Source: Vavraia culicis subsp. floridensis
Taxonomy: Eukaryota; Microsporidia; Pleistophoridae
Direction: 5' to 3'
DNA: 29,421 bases
Assembly: GCF_000192795.1 (NCBI RefSeq)
Contig: NW_007360633.1
Span: 45,565-74,985, forward strand
Numbering within the stretch: the first letter of the stretch is position 1; the number at the start of each line of letters is the position of its first letter. The position numbers were made by a program, and so were the translations under genes. The notes below the pieces were generated by a model. The model searched no databases, was not told the DNA's origin, and saw only the letters and a list, made by a program, of their open reading frames with translations. Shown here one piece after another: positions 1 to 10,253 of the stretch.

Positions 1-286
1 TTCTGATCAATAGTTTTTCTTCATCGGTCACATTTTCGTTTTTGGGATCTGATTTGGATTTGGCGATCAAATCACATCTACAAACCGTATAGAATTTATG
101 TTCTACGAACTCTTTGTCTTTCCAATCCCAATTAATAAGTAAATCTTCTGGCTGTAACAAAAGCTCTGATTTATCATAAACTACCAGATATTCTGTTTCC
201 TCGACAGCTTTCTCAATATATTTTGGATGAAATAATAAAACAAAAAATGTGAGCAATGTTCTTGATTGAGTAGAATTGGGAACCAT
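1..286 (-). CDS. Partial secreted-type protein of unknown function, running off the left edge
   Basis: An open frame of about 95 codons starts at the ATG at 284-286 and continues leftwards to the window edge without a stop, so only the N-terminus is visible. Residues about 8-22 are hydrophobic (RTLLTFFVLLFHPKY), which suggests a signal peptide or signal anchor. The rest is rich in Lys, Asp and Glu and contains the stretch INWDWKDKEF followed by two nearby Cys (VCRCD). I do not recognise the family. Microsporidia carry many lineage-specific secreted proteins in AT-rich regions, and this would fit, but that is inference. There is no C-run in front of the ATG, although the third codon is CCC. 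The start is supported only by frame and the hydrophobic leader. Confidence 0.55.
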   Translation of the reverse strand, partial: MVPNSTQSRTLLTFFVLLFHPKYIEKAVEETEYLVVYDKSELLLQPEDLLINWDWKDKEFVEHKFYTVCRCDLIAKSKSDPKNENVTDEEKLLIR

Positions 287-1413
287 TGAATAAAAAATGT
301 ACTAACAAGGTGTAATATGATATGCTCTTAAATACTTCGTAAAACAAAGCAATATTATATTTATGGTATATTTATCGTTCTAAAAGTATTATTCCCTATT
401 CAACCTTATCATTGACAAACGTTACGGTATCATTCTTTTTATTAGTTACTTTAAAAAGCATAGTATAACATTGTTGATAAAATTATTCATTATCAGTATG
501 GTGATATGTTTTGTTTTCGATCAAATTTTTTTGTCACCTTTTTGGCTCTGAATAGCAAAAAACAATTCTTACTAGAATTAGAACTTATGGATAGAAGATA
601 CTATTTTCTTTGTTTTCTGCGTCTCTTTTCCACCAAAGTCTAATTTACAGACTGTTGAGGCACTATTTAGACCATTTTTTGCACCAATTCTTGAAATTAT
701 TTACATAGCAAAAAATTATAAGGTTCTTTTTGTGATCAGTGTATGGTAACATGGTAAATAATCCACAATTTGCCGTATTTGGTTTTTTCTAGAATAATTT
801 TTTACCACAACAAACAACACCATTTCGCATGACGAAGCTTATTTACTAACTCAATACATAAAAAAGAAATTATGTGTTTTAAGCGGGATAAAATAGTTGT
901 AACATTGATCAATGAAAAAATATTCATAGATCACTTTGTTAGTTCTTTTTTGAAGATTATTATCGCCTTCAATGTTCACTATAAGTAATAACAGAGACAT
1001 ACTTACCATAACTACTACTACACTCAATTTTTGTAATATAATGAGCATCAAAAATGCAGAATCTAAAAATTTGGCGCCTATTATAGCTTTATTCGGCACC
1101 TGATACTGTACAACATGTCTTTTTGATTTTGTAGAAAACAATTCTCGAATTTTTGTACTGGTCCTTTGTTTTCTCTTGTTTTTCAAAGACTGCACTGCTG
1201 TTTATGGCTAATTTAATACCAGAAAATGCACAACCGAAACTAGCATGCCAAATAAGTTGAGAATTGATGCGAATCTAGGGAAAGCAATACGTTACAACGT
1301 ATTGTTGTGATGAACGAGTGTAGTTACAATCTTTTTAATGACTACCATTTGCTCAGGAAATCAAAATAGAATAACTTCTAAACACAAAAAATAGTGTTTT
1401 GGTGTACGATATG
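287..1413. other. AT-rich spacer without a supported gene
   Basis: No convincing gene is seen. A minus-strand open frame at 851-1195 (114 codons) opens with GTG after a stop and has no ATG before its middle. It contains a very hydrophobic stretch (VVVVMVSMSLLLLIV) after a basic segment. It may be a decayed membrane-protein gene or chance in AT-rich DNA. Confidence 0.5.
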
Positions 1414-1444
1414 TTTATTTATGGAGTAAAAATGGTATTTTCTT

Positions 1445-2548
1445 CTACGTATCCTCCTCGGCAAATACATAAATCCTGTAAACGCACGTGTGGTCCCTCG
1501 CACCATGATTGGACAAAATGCCGAAATCGAGCGCTTCAAAGGATGTATCATTGTGCAGCTCAAATTCTTGATACCTACCCGCTCCCTCATACACGTACTC
1601 ACCAAGATTTTCTTTTTTATCGCCATTAATTCCCATTATCCTGATATTTTTAATCGCACTCGCATTCTTCTTGCTAGCGGGATGGAACAATTCAATCCTG
1701 ACAATCTTAAAGGGCCTAGCAAACTTGAAAATGATGTGTCCCTCAGTGCCACTCATAATAAAACAGTTGCCCAGCTCCAAACCTTCTGACATTACACTAT
1801 TTATGTGACGCCCACTTTTTTGGAATATCAAACCGTAGTAGTACGGTTTAGCACTGTTCTGAATATCAATTATCGTGCCCTCTTCTACTCTACCCACATT
1901 AAACACTCTTTTAGCTGGTTTTTGAACCGATAACTTGCTCACCACATCCTGCAAACTTTTATTCTGTGCACGCAGCAGTCGAATGTCCTTCTTATAATCC
2001 TCCTCGGTTGTGTTATGTGCTCTGTTGAGATACGTAACGATGAAAATCGTAAGAACTGAAACAAAGAGAACCACAAAATGCCGTTTTATAAAAGATGTTG
2101 TTTCGTTCTTTACGATACATGTTAATCGACAGAGTTGTGATTTGGTACTATCATTTTTGTCTAGGAAAACACTTCTCTCATAATCAATGGTGTTACAGCC
2201 GGTGATTGCCGTGTTATCAACATGTTTTTCTTCGCTTCTCTCACTGGAATGTTCATCATTATAGTGGTTTTGGTGTGCATCATCTGAGACCTCGTACCGA
2301 TCGTGATCACTCTCATTTAGTTGATTATTTGAACCTTCTTCGTGCTCATCGTTTGTTATTTTAAGCCTGTTTTCATCGTCATCATGACCATGATCTGCTT
2401 GTTTCTCGTGAAGCCCATTGATAATGTCAGTGACCTTTTTCTTCAGAATGTTTGGTTTGGCAGACTTTAACGCGAACGAGTCGTCAGAGTCTAAGTTAAA
2501 ACTTGATTCAGGCGTTTTTAAAAGTTTTAACATTTTTCTACGGTCCAT
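1445..2548 (-). CDS. SUN-domain (Sad1/UNC84) inner nuclear membrane protein
   Basis: This 367-residue protein reads as a SUN protein, the inner-nuclear-membrane half of the LINC complex that binds KASH proteins in the perinuclear space and links chromatin to the cytoskeleton or spindle pole. An acidic, His/Asp/Glu-rich nucleoplasmic part (about residues 1-155) precedes one membrane segment (about 158-174, HFVVLFVSVLTIFIVTYLN). A short predicted coiled coil follows (about 182-210), then a C-terminal SUN domain (about 221-364). SUN hallmarks are GNCFIMSGTEGHIIF, the late ILSNHG motif and the ending HTCVYRIYVF, which match the family's GNCW...G.G and ILSNWG...TCLYR patterns. An open frame extends 29 codons further upstream, but the ATG at 2546-2548 follows CCCCC by three bases, so I start there. 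AATAAA lies on the minus strand at 1414-1419, about 25 bases after the stop. Family identity is firm; the KASH partner is not visible. Confidence 0.88.
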   Translation of the reverse strand: MDRRKMLKLLKTPESSFNLDSDDSFALKSAKPNILKKKVTDIINGLHEKQADHGHDDDENRLKITNDEHEEGSNNQLNESDHDRYEVSDDAHQNHYNDEHSSERSEEKHVDNTAITGCNTIDYERSVFLDKNDSTKSQLCRLTCIVKNETTSFIKRHFVVLFVSVLTIFIVTYLNRAHNTTEEDYKKDIRLLRAQNKSLQDVVSKLSVQKPAKRVFNVGRVEEGTIIDIQNSAKPYYYGLIFQKSGRHINSVMSEGLELGNCFIMSGTEGHIIFKFARPFKIVRIELFHPASKKNASAIKNIRIMGINGDKKENLGEYVYEGAGRYQEFELHNDTSFEALDFGILSNHGARDHTCVYRIYVFAEEDT

Positions 2549-2558
2549 CCTGGGGGTA
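2549..2558 (-). promoter_or_regulatory. C-run start signal of the SUN gene
   Basis: CCCCC (2552-2556, minus sense) lies three bases before the chosen ATG. It matches the C-runs at other starts in this window and decides against the longer upstream frame. Confidence 0.6.
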
Positions 2559-3829
2559 CTAACCACCATTGACAAAAAACATGGCGTGAATCCAAATATA
2601 TTGTGAGGTGCGAATTGGCAACAAACAGCTAACATGTCGTATACATGTAATTATTTGGTTAGAATGAGAAAAAAAACAGCATTGAAGCAGTTATACCACT
2701 TTGTTGTATTTGGACTATATAAAAGGGACAGAATGTCAAAATTAAAAGAGTAAAAGATTTTGACAAGGCATGTCGTGATTGGTCGCAAGTAGAACTGCTG
2801 AATTTCTGTCTTATTCAGAATTTATAGACAATCATATCTCACTAAAATAGTTTTTTAGCACCCATGCTGGGTTAAATGGTGTGTAATTATCATAGAACGT
2901 GTCTAAACGTAATACATATAATATTGATATAAACACGGTATTATAACTATATCTGCTGTCAATGACATTATACAGGAGTAATATTTGTAGTTGAAGTGTA
3001 AATGACAGGATGAAATTAATTTATCACATATAACATCTATTTATTGATTGGCTGGAAAATAGTGATGTACTGGCGCTGATGATATGTACGAATATATCCT
3101 GTGAAGGAATATGTTCAATAAACTTAATCATGGTATATAAAAGAAGTACGATGTGTTTGCACAAAAAAATATAGGAATAGTTATGGTAGAATGAATAATG
3201 AATTTATTTACTGTTTAGATGGTTAGTGGCAGAGTATTTTTTGTTCATGAATTTTAAAGGTAGGTGATCTGCCAGGTAAATAATCCTACTTCCTTGTCAT
3301 TCATACAATAAATCGCTATATTTACCATACATAGATGAATACACGTAAAAATGGCTTTATATAAACGAATAGTATCATAAACCGAATTGAGTTTATTTTA
3401 AGATTTTTTAGGCTATTAGTCCTATACGATAAACCGTGCATGTCATCAAAAAACACTTTTACAGACACACACCAATTATCTTGATATTTGCAAGAATCGT
3501 GCGCATTCCTGGTTTATTTATCTTTTGCTATTTAACAGACATATTGCTTAGCTTCACATCCTACGATAATCCCCAAGATATAATTCTAAAGCCAGCAGAC
3601 AAACGAACAGACCATATATTGCGAAAAGAGCGCATGCCAGCTCAATTTCAAGCTTTCTATTCCTTATTTCGTAATTGAATGATATTATAATTCACTAGCT
3701 ACGCTATCTCGTTTGCACAATGGGTGTATGAATGGATAGTTGATCAAAATAGCGCTTTTGAGTACAACTGCAACATTAGGTCATTCCTTTCTACTAACTG
3801 TTCTGTGGTTACAAATCAATAAATCACTT
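2559..3829. other. AT-rich spacer
   Basis: Low-GC sequence with frequent stops in all frames. A plus-strand open frame at 3436-3678 starts with GTG, has no early ATG and resembles nothing I know. No RNA gene or repeat was recognised. Confidence 0.5.
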
Positions 3830-4801
3830 TCATTCCAGTAGCTCATTATACACAACATTTGTTGTGTATACTTTACCATTCTCATGCTTTCCTTGGTCTC
3901 CATTGTCAGCAACATACACCCTTAGACCGTTTGCATAGCACACTCTCGACAATACGTACAACTGACTATGCACAAAGACTGGGCTGTGCAGATAAACACC
4001 TACCTTGTCAAATGACTGACCCTGTGACTTATGGATTGTCATCGCAAACGAAAGAAGAACCGGAAACTGTCTTCTCTTGAGTATGAACGGCAGCTGTGTC
4101 TCGCTGAATATCATCGCGATCTCGCCCGTTGTAGGAACATTATATCTGTTAATGTCACGATGAATGTTCTTGTTTGACTCCACATTTACCATCAGCATGT
4201 TTCCTTCACGCACTGCACTTCTCTCAACCTCAGCAAGATTCTGCATACGGGTTGACTTCTCTTATTGTCCTGTCAATATTGTGTAGTGTTGCTCTGTCAC
4301 ACTTCTCATTTGCAGGGTTTCTCGATCTCAGATCTGTGGCATCGTTTGTATCAACCACGTACAACTGCGAGTATCTCCTGTTAGTGTTCTCAAGCGGGTT
4401 TATGTTGTATGTGTTGTGGTAGACCTGACCATGCACCCTGAAGAAGTACACCCCTCGTGTGAATTGCTCCACATTTGCACCCATCGACGCAAACGACAGG
4501 GCACTGTTGTACGATCGTATGTTGGCCTTGAAGTTCTTATATAGTTGTCCTGTAGTGTGTAAGCCAGCTTGCCGAAGTGACAGCAGCTCTTGTACATGCG
4601 TCTACGGTGTGTCTCGTCTTTAAAGTGCATTGCCGAGCAATTTGCACAGATCTGGTTGAGCTCACCAGCATAGTGCTCGGCTGTTTCACTTTGTACGTGG
4701 TAACCTTTGCAATCAGTACTTTCATCAGATCCATCGCCACCGGCAAGACAATCATCTGATGACTCATCATCGTGATGAGATTTGTCACTGCACTCACCCA
4801 T
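3830..4801 (-). mobile_element. Helitron (rolling-circle transposon) deletion derivative
   Basis: Three overlapping minus-strand frames together read as a Helitron protein that has lost its middle. In element order: 4801 to about 4537 carries a Cys-rich N-terminus (ICANC...YKSCCHFGKL); about 4536 to 4237 carries the Helitron-like N-domain (NIRSYNSALSFASMGANV, VYFFRVHGQVYH, NPYAES); and 4246 to 3830 carries its end (NLAEVERS, RYNVPTTGEIAMIF), joined directly to the C-terminal helicase part (LPFILKRRQFPVLLSFAMTI, HKSQGQSF, HSQLYV.LSRV). The Rep nuclease with its paired catalytic Tyr and helicase motifs I-IV are absent. I could not place the 5'-TC or 3'-CTRR hairpin ends with confidence, so the limits given are those of the coding remnant. 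Confidence 0.85.
3830..4801 (-). pseudogene. Broken Rep/helicase gene of the Helitron
   Basis: The reading frame changes near 4535-4543, where DNYI continues as KNFKANIRSYNS in another frame. It changes again near 4235, between NPYAES and NLAEVE. The large internal deletion falls at about 4090-4110: the N-domain phrase GEIAMIFS runs straight into ETQLPFILKRRQ of the PIF1-like helicase C-terminus. The helicase motif also reads QLYVLSRV where the family has QLYVALSRV. With no nuclease and no Walker motifs the product cannot transpose by itself. At most the element could be moved by a full copy elsewhere. Domain assignment is by recognised motifs; loss of function is inferred from the missing parts. 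Confidence 0.85.
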
Positions 4802-5766
4802 GAAGATGATGCTATTCCTAAGATTTAATGCTTTTTTACTAATTTTTTTGCTTATCTTACGCTATAGAATCCGAAAAAACACACTTTTCTGGTCTGCTGA
4901 GGCGATCATGGTCACTAGCCCTTAGTTCATGTAGGAAAGTAGTGTACCATCTGCTCAACGCCTTCATTATAACATAGAGATGTACTGCAATTGCAATGCT
5001 GATCCTAATATAAGCCATAGTTTGCACGACTCATCGAAAAACTTTCTTCTCGGGATTTGCAGATAAACGTGATTCTCGGTAACCTAACACCCAGTCAGGA
5101 AAGCGTATTCGATGCTCAACCTATTGTTATTATTCTTAGAAGAGATGCCATATTGTTTCTCTCTCATACTTTCACAGAACGACCATTTTCTCATGTCAAT
5201 ATCTGTCAGGCAATAGACAAACATGAATGTGCTAACACCCATTTATTAATGTAGAACATCAGTTGCCCGATCAACAGCAACAATTTTCTAAAACAACAGA
5301 GGTTAATTGATAAAATTAACATGTCTAAAAATGCTTGTCACGCTTCTACTGGTGCATGACAGCTAGACTATCTCACAACACACGGCACAAATCGCTTTCT
5401 TGAATCACATGTCATCCGTAGTATGTTATAATAGATCACAACATTATACCAACTCTTACTTTTGTAAATACTTCATTACTGTTAAACATGACAGAGCAGT
5501 GATCTCAACGCAAGCGGTTTTAAATCGCTTTACGAACCAACAAAGATCTTAATTGTTCATATCAACAAATTTTCTGCAGCAATGGTGTTGATCATGTGCA
5601 AGAGACACAATCCATTATACTTGGATTGATAGCATCTTTCATGCTATTGATACATCTCATCAATATGTTATAGGTTGCTTGAATACCATGAACAATGAGA
5701 CCCGAGATCATTACAATCATAAAAGAGAAATGATCAGCACCAGAATATCGAAAAATAACTTAATTT
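4802..5766. other. Spacer between the Helitron relic and the LRR gene
   Basis: No supported gene. A 65-codon plus-strand frame at 5057-5254 starts with TTG and has no family resemblance. The 5' end of the Helitron should lie within this stretch, but I see no distinctive terminus. Confidence 0.45.
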
Positions 5767-7773
5767 TTACTTATGAAGCTCGAAAATTGTTTGTTCTTCA
5801 TCGCACTCATCTGACCACTCGCATCGTTCCTTAAGAGATCTGCACTTCTCAGAAAAAAGCTTACGAAGAATATGCGCTTCTTCTACAGAAATGCAAGAAC
5901 TCTTATAACAGATAATCAGTACATCAAGCTGTTTGAAAGTTTCAAAAATATTTTTGATCAAGCTATTTAGCAGATCTGGCGAAATTTCTGATAACTTCTG
6001 AATTCTTTCTAATCTTGTCCAAGAATCTATTGGTGCTTCAAATATCACCAGTTTCTTAATACCTGCGAAAGCTTCAAAATCTTGACATAACATAAGTTGG
6101 ATTAGTTCTTTATAAGCTGAATCTAAGCCTATATGGAGAGTGTGGAGTTTTAGATGCACCACATTCCTGCTCTTCACCAAATTCTGTTTGTTTGAATCAA
6201 CTTTCACAGATCGGAATTTGTCATCATTTCGATTGGCGGGGCTATCAGATAATAGAAATATGGATCTACCGTCTATGTAAAATTCTTTCAGCTCGTTCAA
6301 AGGTTCTATCAACCTTACCAATTCACTAATGGTCAGCCTAGAATTAACAAAAAGTTTTTCTATTGGTCCCTTTAAACTGCTTAGTTGCCTCAATACAAGT
6401 TCATACTTGACATTCCAACTTCTTACAAGCATTTCAAGATGTTTCAACGTTTCCAGTTCAGTTATCATCTGCATGAGTTCTTTATCTACACGCCAGCAAT
6501 TTATTCTCAGTGTTTCCAACTTTTTCATTTTTACTTCAATTGTGCTTTTATCCTTCAACTCCAAATTATTACCGCCAGCATCAATTTCTAAAACTTCAAG
6601 AGCGGCAAATTTTAGGTTAAATAAATTGGAAACATCACAAACATAACAAATCAATACTAAATGCTTGAGTTCATTTCGGTTAATTTCCTTTAGAAAATTG
6701 ACAGCGAGCTCTAGATCTCTTGTGTCAATTGTTAAAAATTCTAGTCGAGCACCCTGACACTTAGAAGACGAAAGCGGTAGTCCACAATAGTTCTCGCCTA
6801 ATGATAAATACCGTAGACCACTTACTATTTGTTTACTGAGTATAACACTCGCACAGTCATCCATGTTTACCGTCAGATTGCATAGTTTTGTGCATTTATT
6901 TAGATTGATTTTGATCGCCATAGAGTACTTTCGACCTAAAGCATAAGATGATAAGTATTCCACATACCTCTTGCACTTACTGAAGCAGATAGTCTTATAT
7001 GACTTTGCAAAAGTCACCTTAATTTCTTCCCATTGTTGCACAGCTTTATAAGTGAGAAAAACACATTCAGTAAAACTTAGACTTTCCAGTTTCATGCTAC
7101 TCACTTTCTCTAAAAATTCATCCATAACTAACATATGCTTCACTTTAAGTGTTCGTAATTTACGAACCTTTTTGAGACTAATGAAGTCTTGCACTGTTTT
7201 ACAAGATTCACCGTTCCGATGTGCATGTAGATGCGTCAGGTTTAGAAGATATAAATCGGTAATGAAATCAAATTGCGGCATTTTATCACCGAGATTGGCA
7301 TCATACAAATTTTTTGAGGAACTACGAACAATAACTGTCAAATATACACGGTCGAGTTTTTTAAAAATACCTTTCATCCTCTTAATCTTCTTCTTGTCAA
7401 TCAAAACCTTCAATCCTCCCATTGGCTCTGCATTATCTTCCTGTTGAGCAGAAAAGTATAAGCTGAACTTCTCTGCTTCGTAGATAAATTGTATTGCCTT
7501 TGAATACTCGTGATAAAAGATTTGCCTGTTCATGTACCTGTTGCATCTTTTTAGATCCTTACCGAGTGTTTGATTGTTTAGCTCCTTGAGATATTTCACA
7601 ATGCGGGCACATTTTTTGTCCGATTCTTGCTTAGGTCCATCCAGTAAGTGTTCAACATCATACTTAAGTTCTTCCTCTGTGTACACGTATTCTGAACCGT
7701 CATCACCCTCTTTAATACTTTTTTTGGTACATAAACATTGATGAATCAACAATAGTTTGCTGACAAAAATCAT
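5767..7773 (-). CDS. Secreted-type leucine-rich-repeat protein
   Basis: This 668-residue protein begins with a likely signal peptide (MIFVSKLLLIHQCLCTKK), followed by an acidic and then Lys-rich N-terminal part. From about residue 180 to 580 it consists of irregular leucine-rich repeats, such as LRYLSLGENYCGL, LETLRINCW, LKHLEMLVRSW and LKEFYIDG, at roughly 20-30 residue spacing. Repeats of this form make solenoids that bind other proteins. Large, often secreted LRR families are known in microsporidia and are suspected of acting at the host interface, but no substrate is indicated here. The frame could begin three codons earlier with GTG; the ATG at 7771-7773 is preceded directly by CCC, which fits the local start signal. 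The tail is acidic (CDEEQTIFELHK). The gene stands alone in AT-rich DNA. LRR assignment is firm; export is inferred from the leader. Confidence 0.8.
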   Translation of the reverse strand: MIFVSKLLLIHQCLCTKKSIKEGDDGSEYVYTEEELKYDVEHLLDGPKQESDKKCARIVKYLKELNNQTLGKDLKRCNRYMNRQIFYHEYSKAIQFIYEAEKFSLYFSAQQEDNAEPMGGLKVLIDKKKIKRMKGIFKKLDRVYLTVIVRSSSKNLYDANLGDKMPQFDFITDLYLLNLTHLHAHRNGESCKTVQDFISLKKVRKLRTLKVKHMLVMDEFLEKVSSMKLESLSFTECVFLTYKAVQQWEEIKVTFAKSYKTICFSKCKRYVEYLSSYALGRKYSMAIKINLNKCTKLCNLTVNMDDCASVILSKQIVSGLRYLSLGENYCGLPLSSSKCQGARLEFLTIDTRDLELAVNFLKEINRNELKHLVLICYVCDVSNLFNLKFAALEVLEIDAGGNNLELKDKSTIEVKMKKLETLRINCWRVDKELMQMITELETLKHLEMLVRSWNVKYELVLRQLSSLKGPIEKLFVNSRLTISELVRLIEPLNELKEFYIDGRSIFLLSDSPANRNDDKFRSVKVDSNKQNLVKSRNVVHLKLHTLHIGLDSAYKELIQLMLCQDFEAFAGIKKLVIFEAPIDSWTRLERIQKLSEISPDLLNSLIKNIFETFKQLDVLIICYKSSCISVEEAHILRKLFSEKCRSLKERCEWSDECDEEQTIFELHK

Positions 7774-7776
7774 GGG
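7774..7776 (-). promoter_or_regulatory. C-run start signal of the LRR gene
   Basis: CCC lies immediately before the ATG on the minus strand and supports this start over the in-frame GTG three codons upstream. Confidence 0.5.
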
Positions 7777-10174
7777 ATCCACAGAATTCTTTCCTTTTAT
7801 AGTTTTAAATTTGTAAAAATGATAAGGAAATTCATTCTTATCGGCAAGTGCTTTTTATTCATCTCATATGGTTGTTGATCATGTGATTAGAGGAGAATGC
7901 CAGCATTAAATATGAATTTTTTGACACTAACAATACTGCTGCACACATTTTACAAGTTTAGTGTATTCTTTTCTTATTTATGGCATCGATCACACAAAAT
8001 AGGTCTGCTTTTCTCATCAATCTGTTACAGAAAATAATGAACTAGTTGTTTGTGTGAACGAAGTATTCATGGTCAACACACTGTTGTTAATTGTACGCAC
8101 TTCAGTAAGATGCATGAGTATGATAATGGAAGAATAAAAGTATTGTTAAGTGATCAGTACATTGCTGTTAAACACATATTTTGCTTTTGATCAGAAAACT
8201 CATATTGTGATTGTGTTGCTCTACCTCAAGAAAAGCTGAAAGCTACATTACAATATGCAATTATCAATGCATTATCATATTTATGTTTATTACAATGCAT
8301 GTACACCAGTTATATTGTGTGTGCTAGTATCACTGCATTACTTTTCCTGTCATCATTTCCATTCCAAATGAATTTCTTATCATCAAATCAATTTGAACAA
8401 ATATTGAACATAAATGTCATCAATGTTGTTCAGCTGATGTTAATATAAAATGTCACCTGCATTAGTTTTTCGAACATTGTAACTATTTAAAGCACTGTTT
8501 GAAAGTATTTTTTACTAGTTGCTGAACAAACCGGTTGTAATAATCAGTACTCGTCTTCTTTATGCTCTTTTTGCACAATATTATAGCTACATAATGTGCT
8601 AGTATTCTCATGATAATCCTTAGATGATATTTCGTTGCCATTTCACAATCGATATCACGTGTTGTAGAGCCACAATATAATTGTTACTAAACTGGTATTT
8701 AATTAAAAATATTCTATCGTAACAACATATTTACATATGGTTGTTGACTAGGAATGAGCGCCAATCACCGTAGTTTGGATGACCATATTGCATCTTTTTG
8801 ACAGGCAATTGGAAAAACTGTGTAAATGACAGCAATATAAAAATGTTAAATGTGGTATTATAGTGTGATCAATTTTATTAGTATTGATTATGCAAATATT
8901 TGTGGGATTTTGTAGCAATTTTACAGCACAGCTGTTTTCTCTCAAATTGATATGTTATCAGCAAAAAGAAGAAAGAGATGTACCAATATATTGAGAGATG
9001 AGGCTGAAGCTAAATAAAGCTAAGAAAACAATACAATGCAAAGCAACATCCTAAGTTTGGGAATAACAGCTACACCATTTCTGTCTATAAAACAGAGAAA
9101 GTCAGATTATCTATTCAATGATACTTCCTTCTCTTAATATGTCATATTATTGTCATCCAACTACTTTCGCCTGTCTTAGACTTTTGTTAGAGGTCACTAA
9201 ATTAATTTTTGGCAAGCAATAATCATTCATTCATTTCATATAATTAAAAAGGCAACTCGCAATCTGATTGTCCAGTTCTGTGAAATAAATTATTTGACCC
9301 TTCGAGAAAAATAAAAAATGTTCGTTTCATGTATTTGCACTGAATAAAGACTCAAAAGTTGTTGTACAACTCACTCTTTCTGAAATGCCCTCAATTGTTT
9401 TCTACTAACAACATCAAAGTTACACGATCACCGAATAGTAGCTAATTAATTAACCGCTACTATAAAATCTTAAACAATAGAAAAAACATAATATGGCATA
9501 TGAAAGGAAGAAAGTATCATTGAATGGATAGAGCACTTTTTACCGTTTGATAAACGTAAATACCGCAGCTAGTGTGAAATACAACGATTGCATGTAAGAG
9601 CTGCTTGAAGTTCAGCTTTTTTCAAAATACGCTTTTTATTTTTTTCATTAAAAGTACGATTCTTTACCCCTAATACTTCAATTACCTAGGTTTGTGGCAG
9701 TTGATCGTTGTTTTGCAGTGAAACAGACTCATTTTTAAGCTCTTGCTTGGTACATTCGCCCATTTTTAACACTGAAAGATGGCCGCTAATGTTGATTTTA
9801 AGAGATTCTCATCAAAGAAATGTGTTTAGTCAGCAGCACAACCGGTGCACCAGGCATAAATACAGTTGCTATGCAGCATTGATAGTGCAAATTGGTCTGG
9901 AGAGAAACCTCGCATGTCTTGATGCAATAGCCACTTCTAAAATGGAGATCTACGATACGCATGTATAGCATGCCATAACACCAATTATAGCACACCTGAA
10001 CGAACTCAAGCGATGGTGTTGCAGGAGCAATACTCACAGATAATACGATCAACAAAGCTGTTATACACTGAAGAGGTAACCTTTAAACATACATCCTCTT
10101 TCGTTTGGAATGGGTGTTAGTCTGCATGCTTTTCATTTCCGTGTAATATGTAAGCATATTATGTGTTGTTGCAA
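7777..10174. other. Long AT-rich gene-poor spacer
   Basis: About 2.4 kb with dense stops in all frames. The only frames of note are short. One of them, at 9798-10090 on the minus strand, has a signal-peptide-like start and is described under findings. No rRNA or second tRNA was recognised. Confidence 0.5.
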
Positions 10175-10247
10175 GTCCGCTTAGCTCAGCTGGCAGAGCA
10201 TTGCCCTCCTAAGGCAGGGGTCAGGGGTTCAAATCCCTTAGTGGACG
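10175..10247 (+). tRNA. tRNA-Arg (anticodon CCT)
   Basis: A full cloverleaf can be folded: acceptor GTCCGCT/AGTGGAC with one G-T pair, D-stem GCTC/GAGC, anticodon stem TTGCC/GGCAG, loop CTCCTAA and T-stem AGGGG/CCCTT around TTCAAAT. Discriminator base is G. The loop places CCT at positions 34-36, which reads AGG (Arg). There is no intron and CCA is not encoded. The internal promoter boxes are intact (TAGCTCAGCTGG and GGTTCAAATCC). Confidence 0.95.
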
Positions 10248-10253
10248 TTTTTT
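10248..10253 (+). terminator. RNA polymerase III terminator of the tRNA
   Basis: Six T directly follow the tRNA discriminator base, the usual Pol III stop signal. Confidence 0.85.

Noticed and set aside
3436..3678. 80-codon plus-strand frame with a hydrophobic segment
   Set aside because: Starts with GTG, has no ATG before its end part and no 3' signal; AT-rich chance frame.
3690..3730. Helitron 3' end at CTAG near 3702
   Set aside because: CTAG followed by T is present on the minus strand, but only a four-base stem lies nearby; without a second copy it cannot be trusted.
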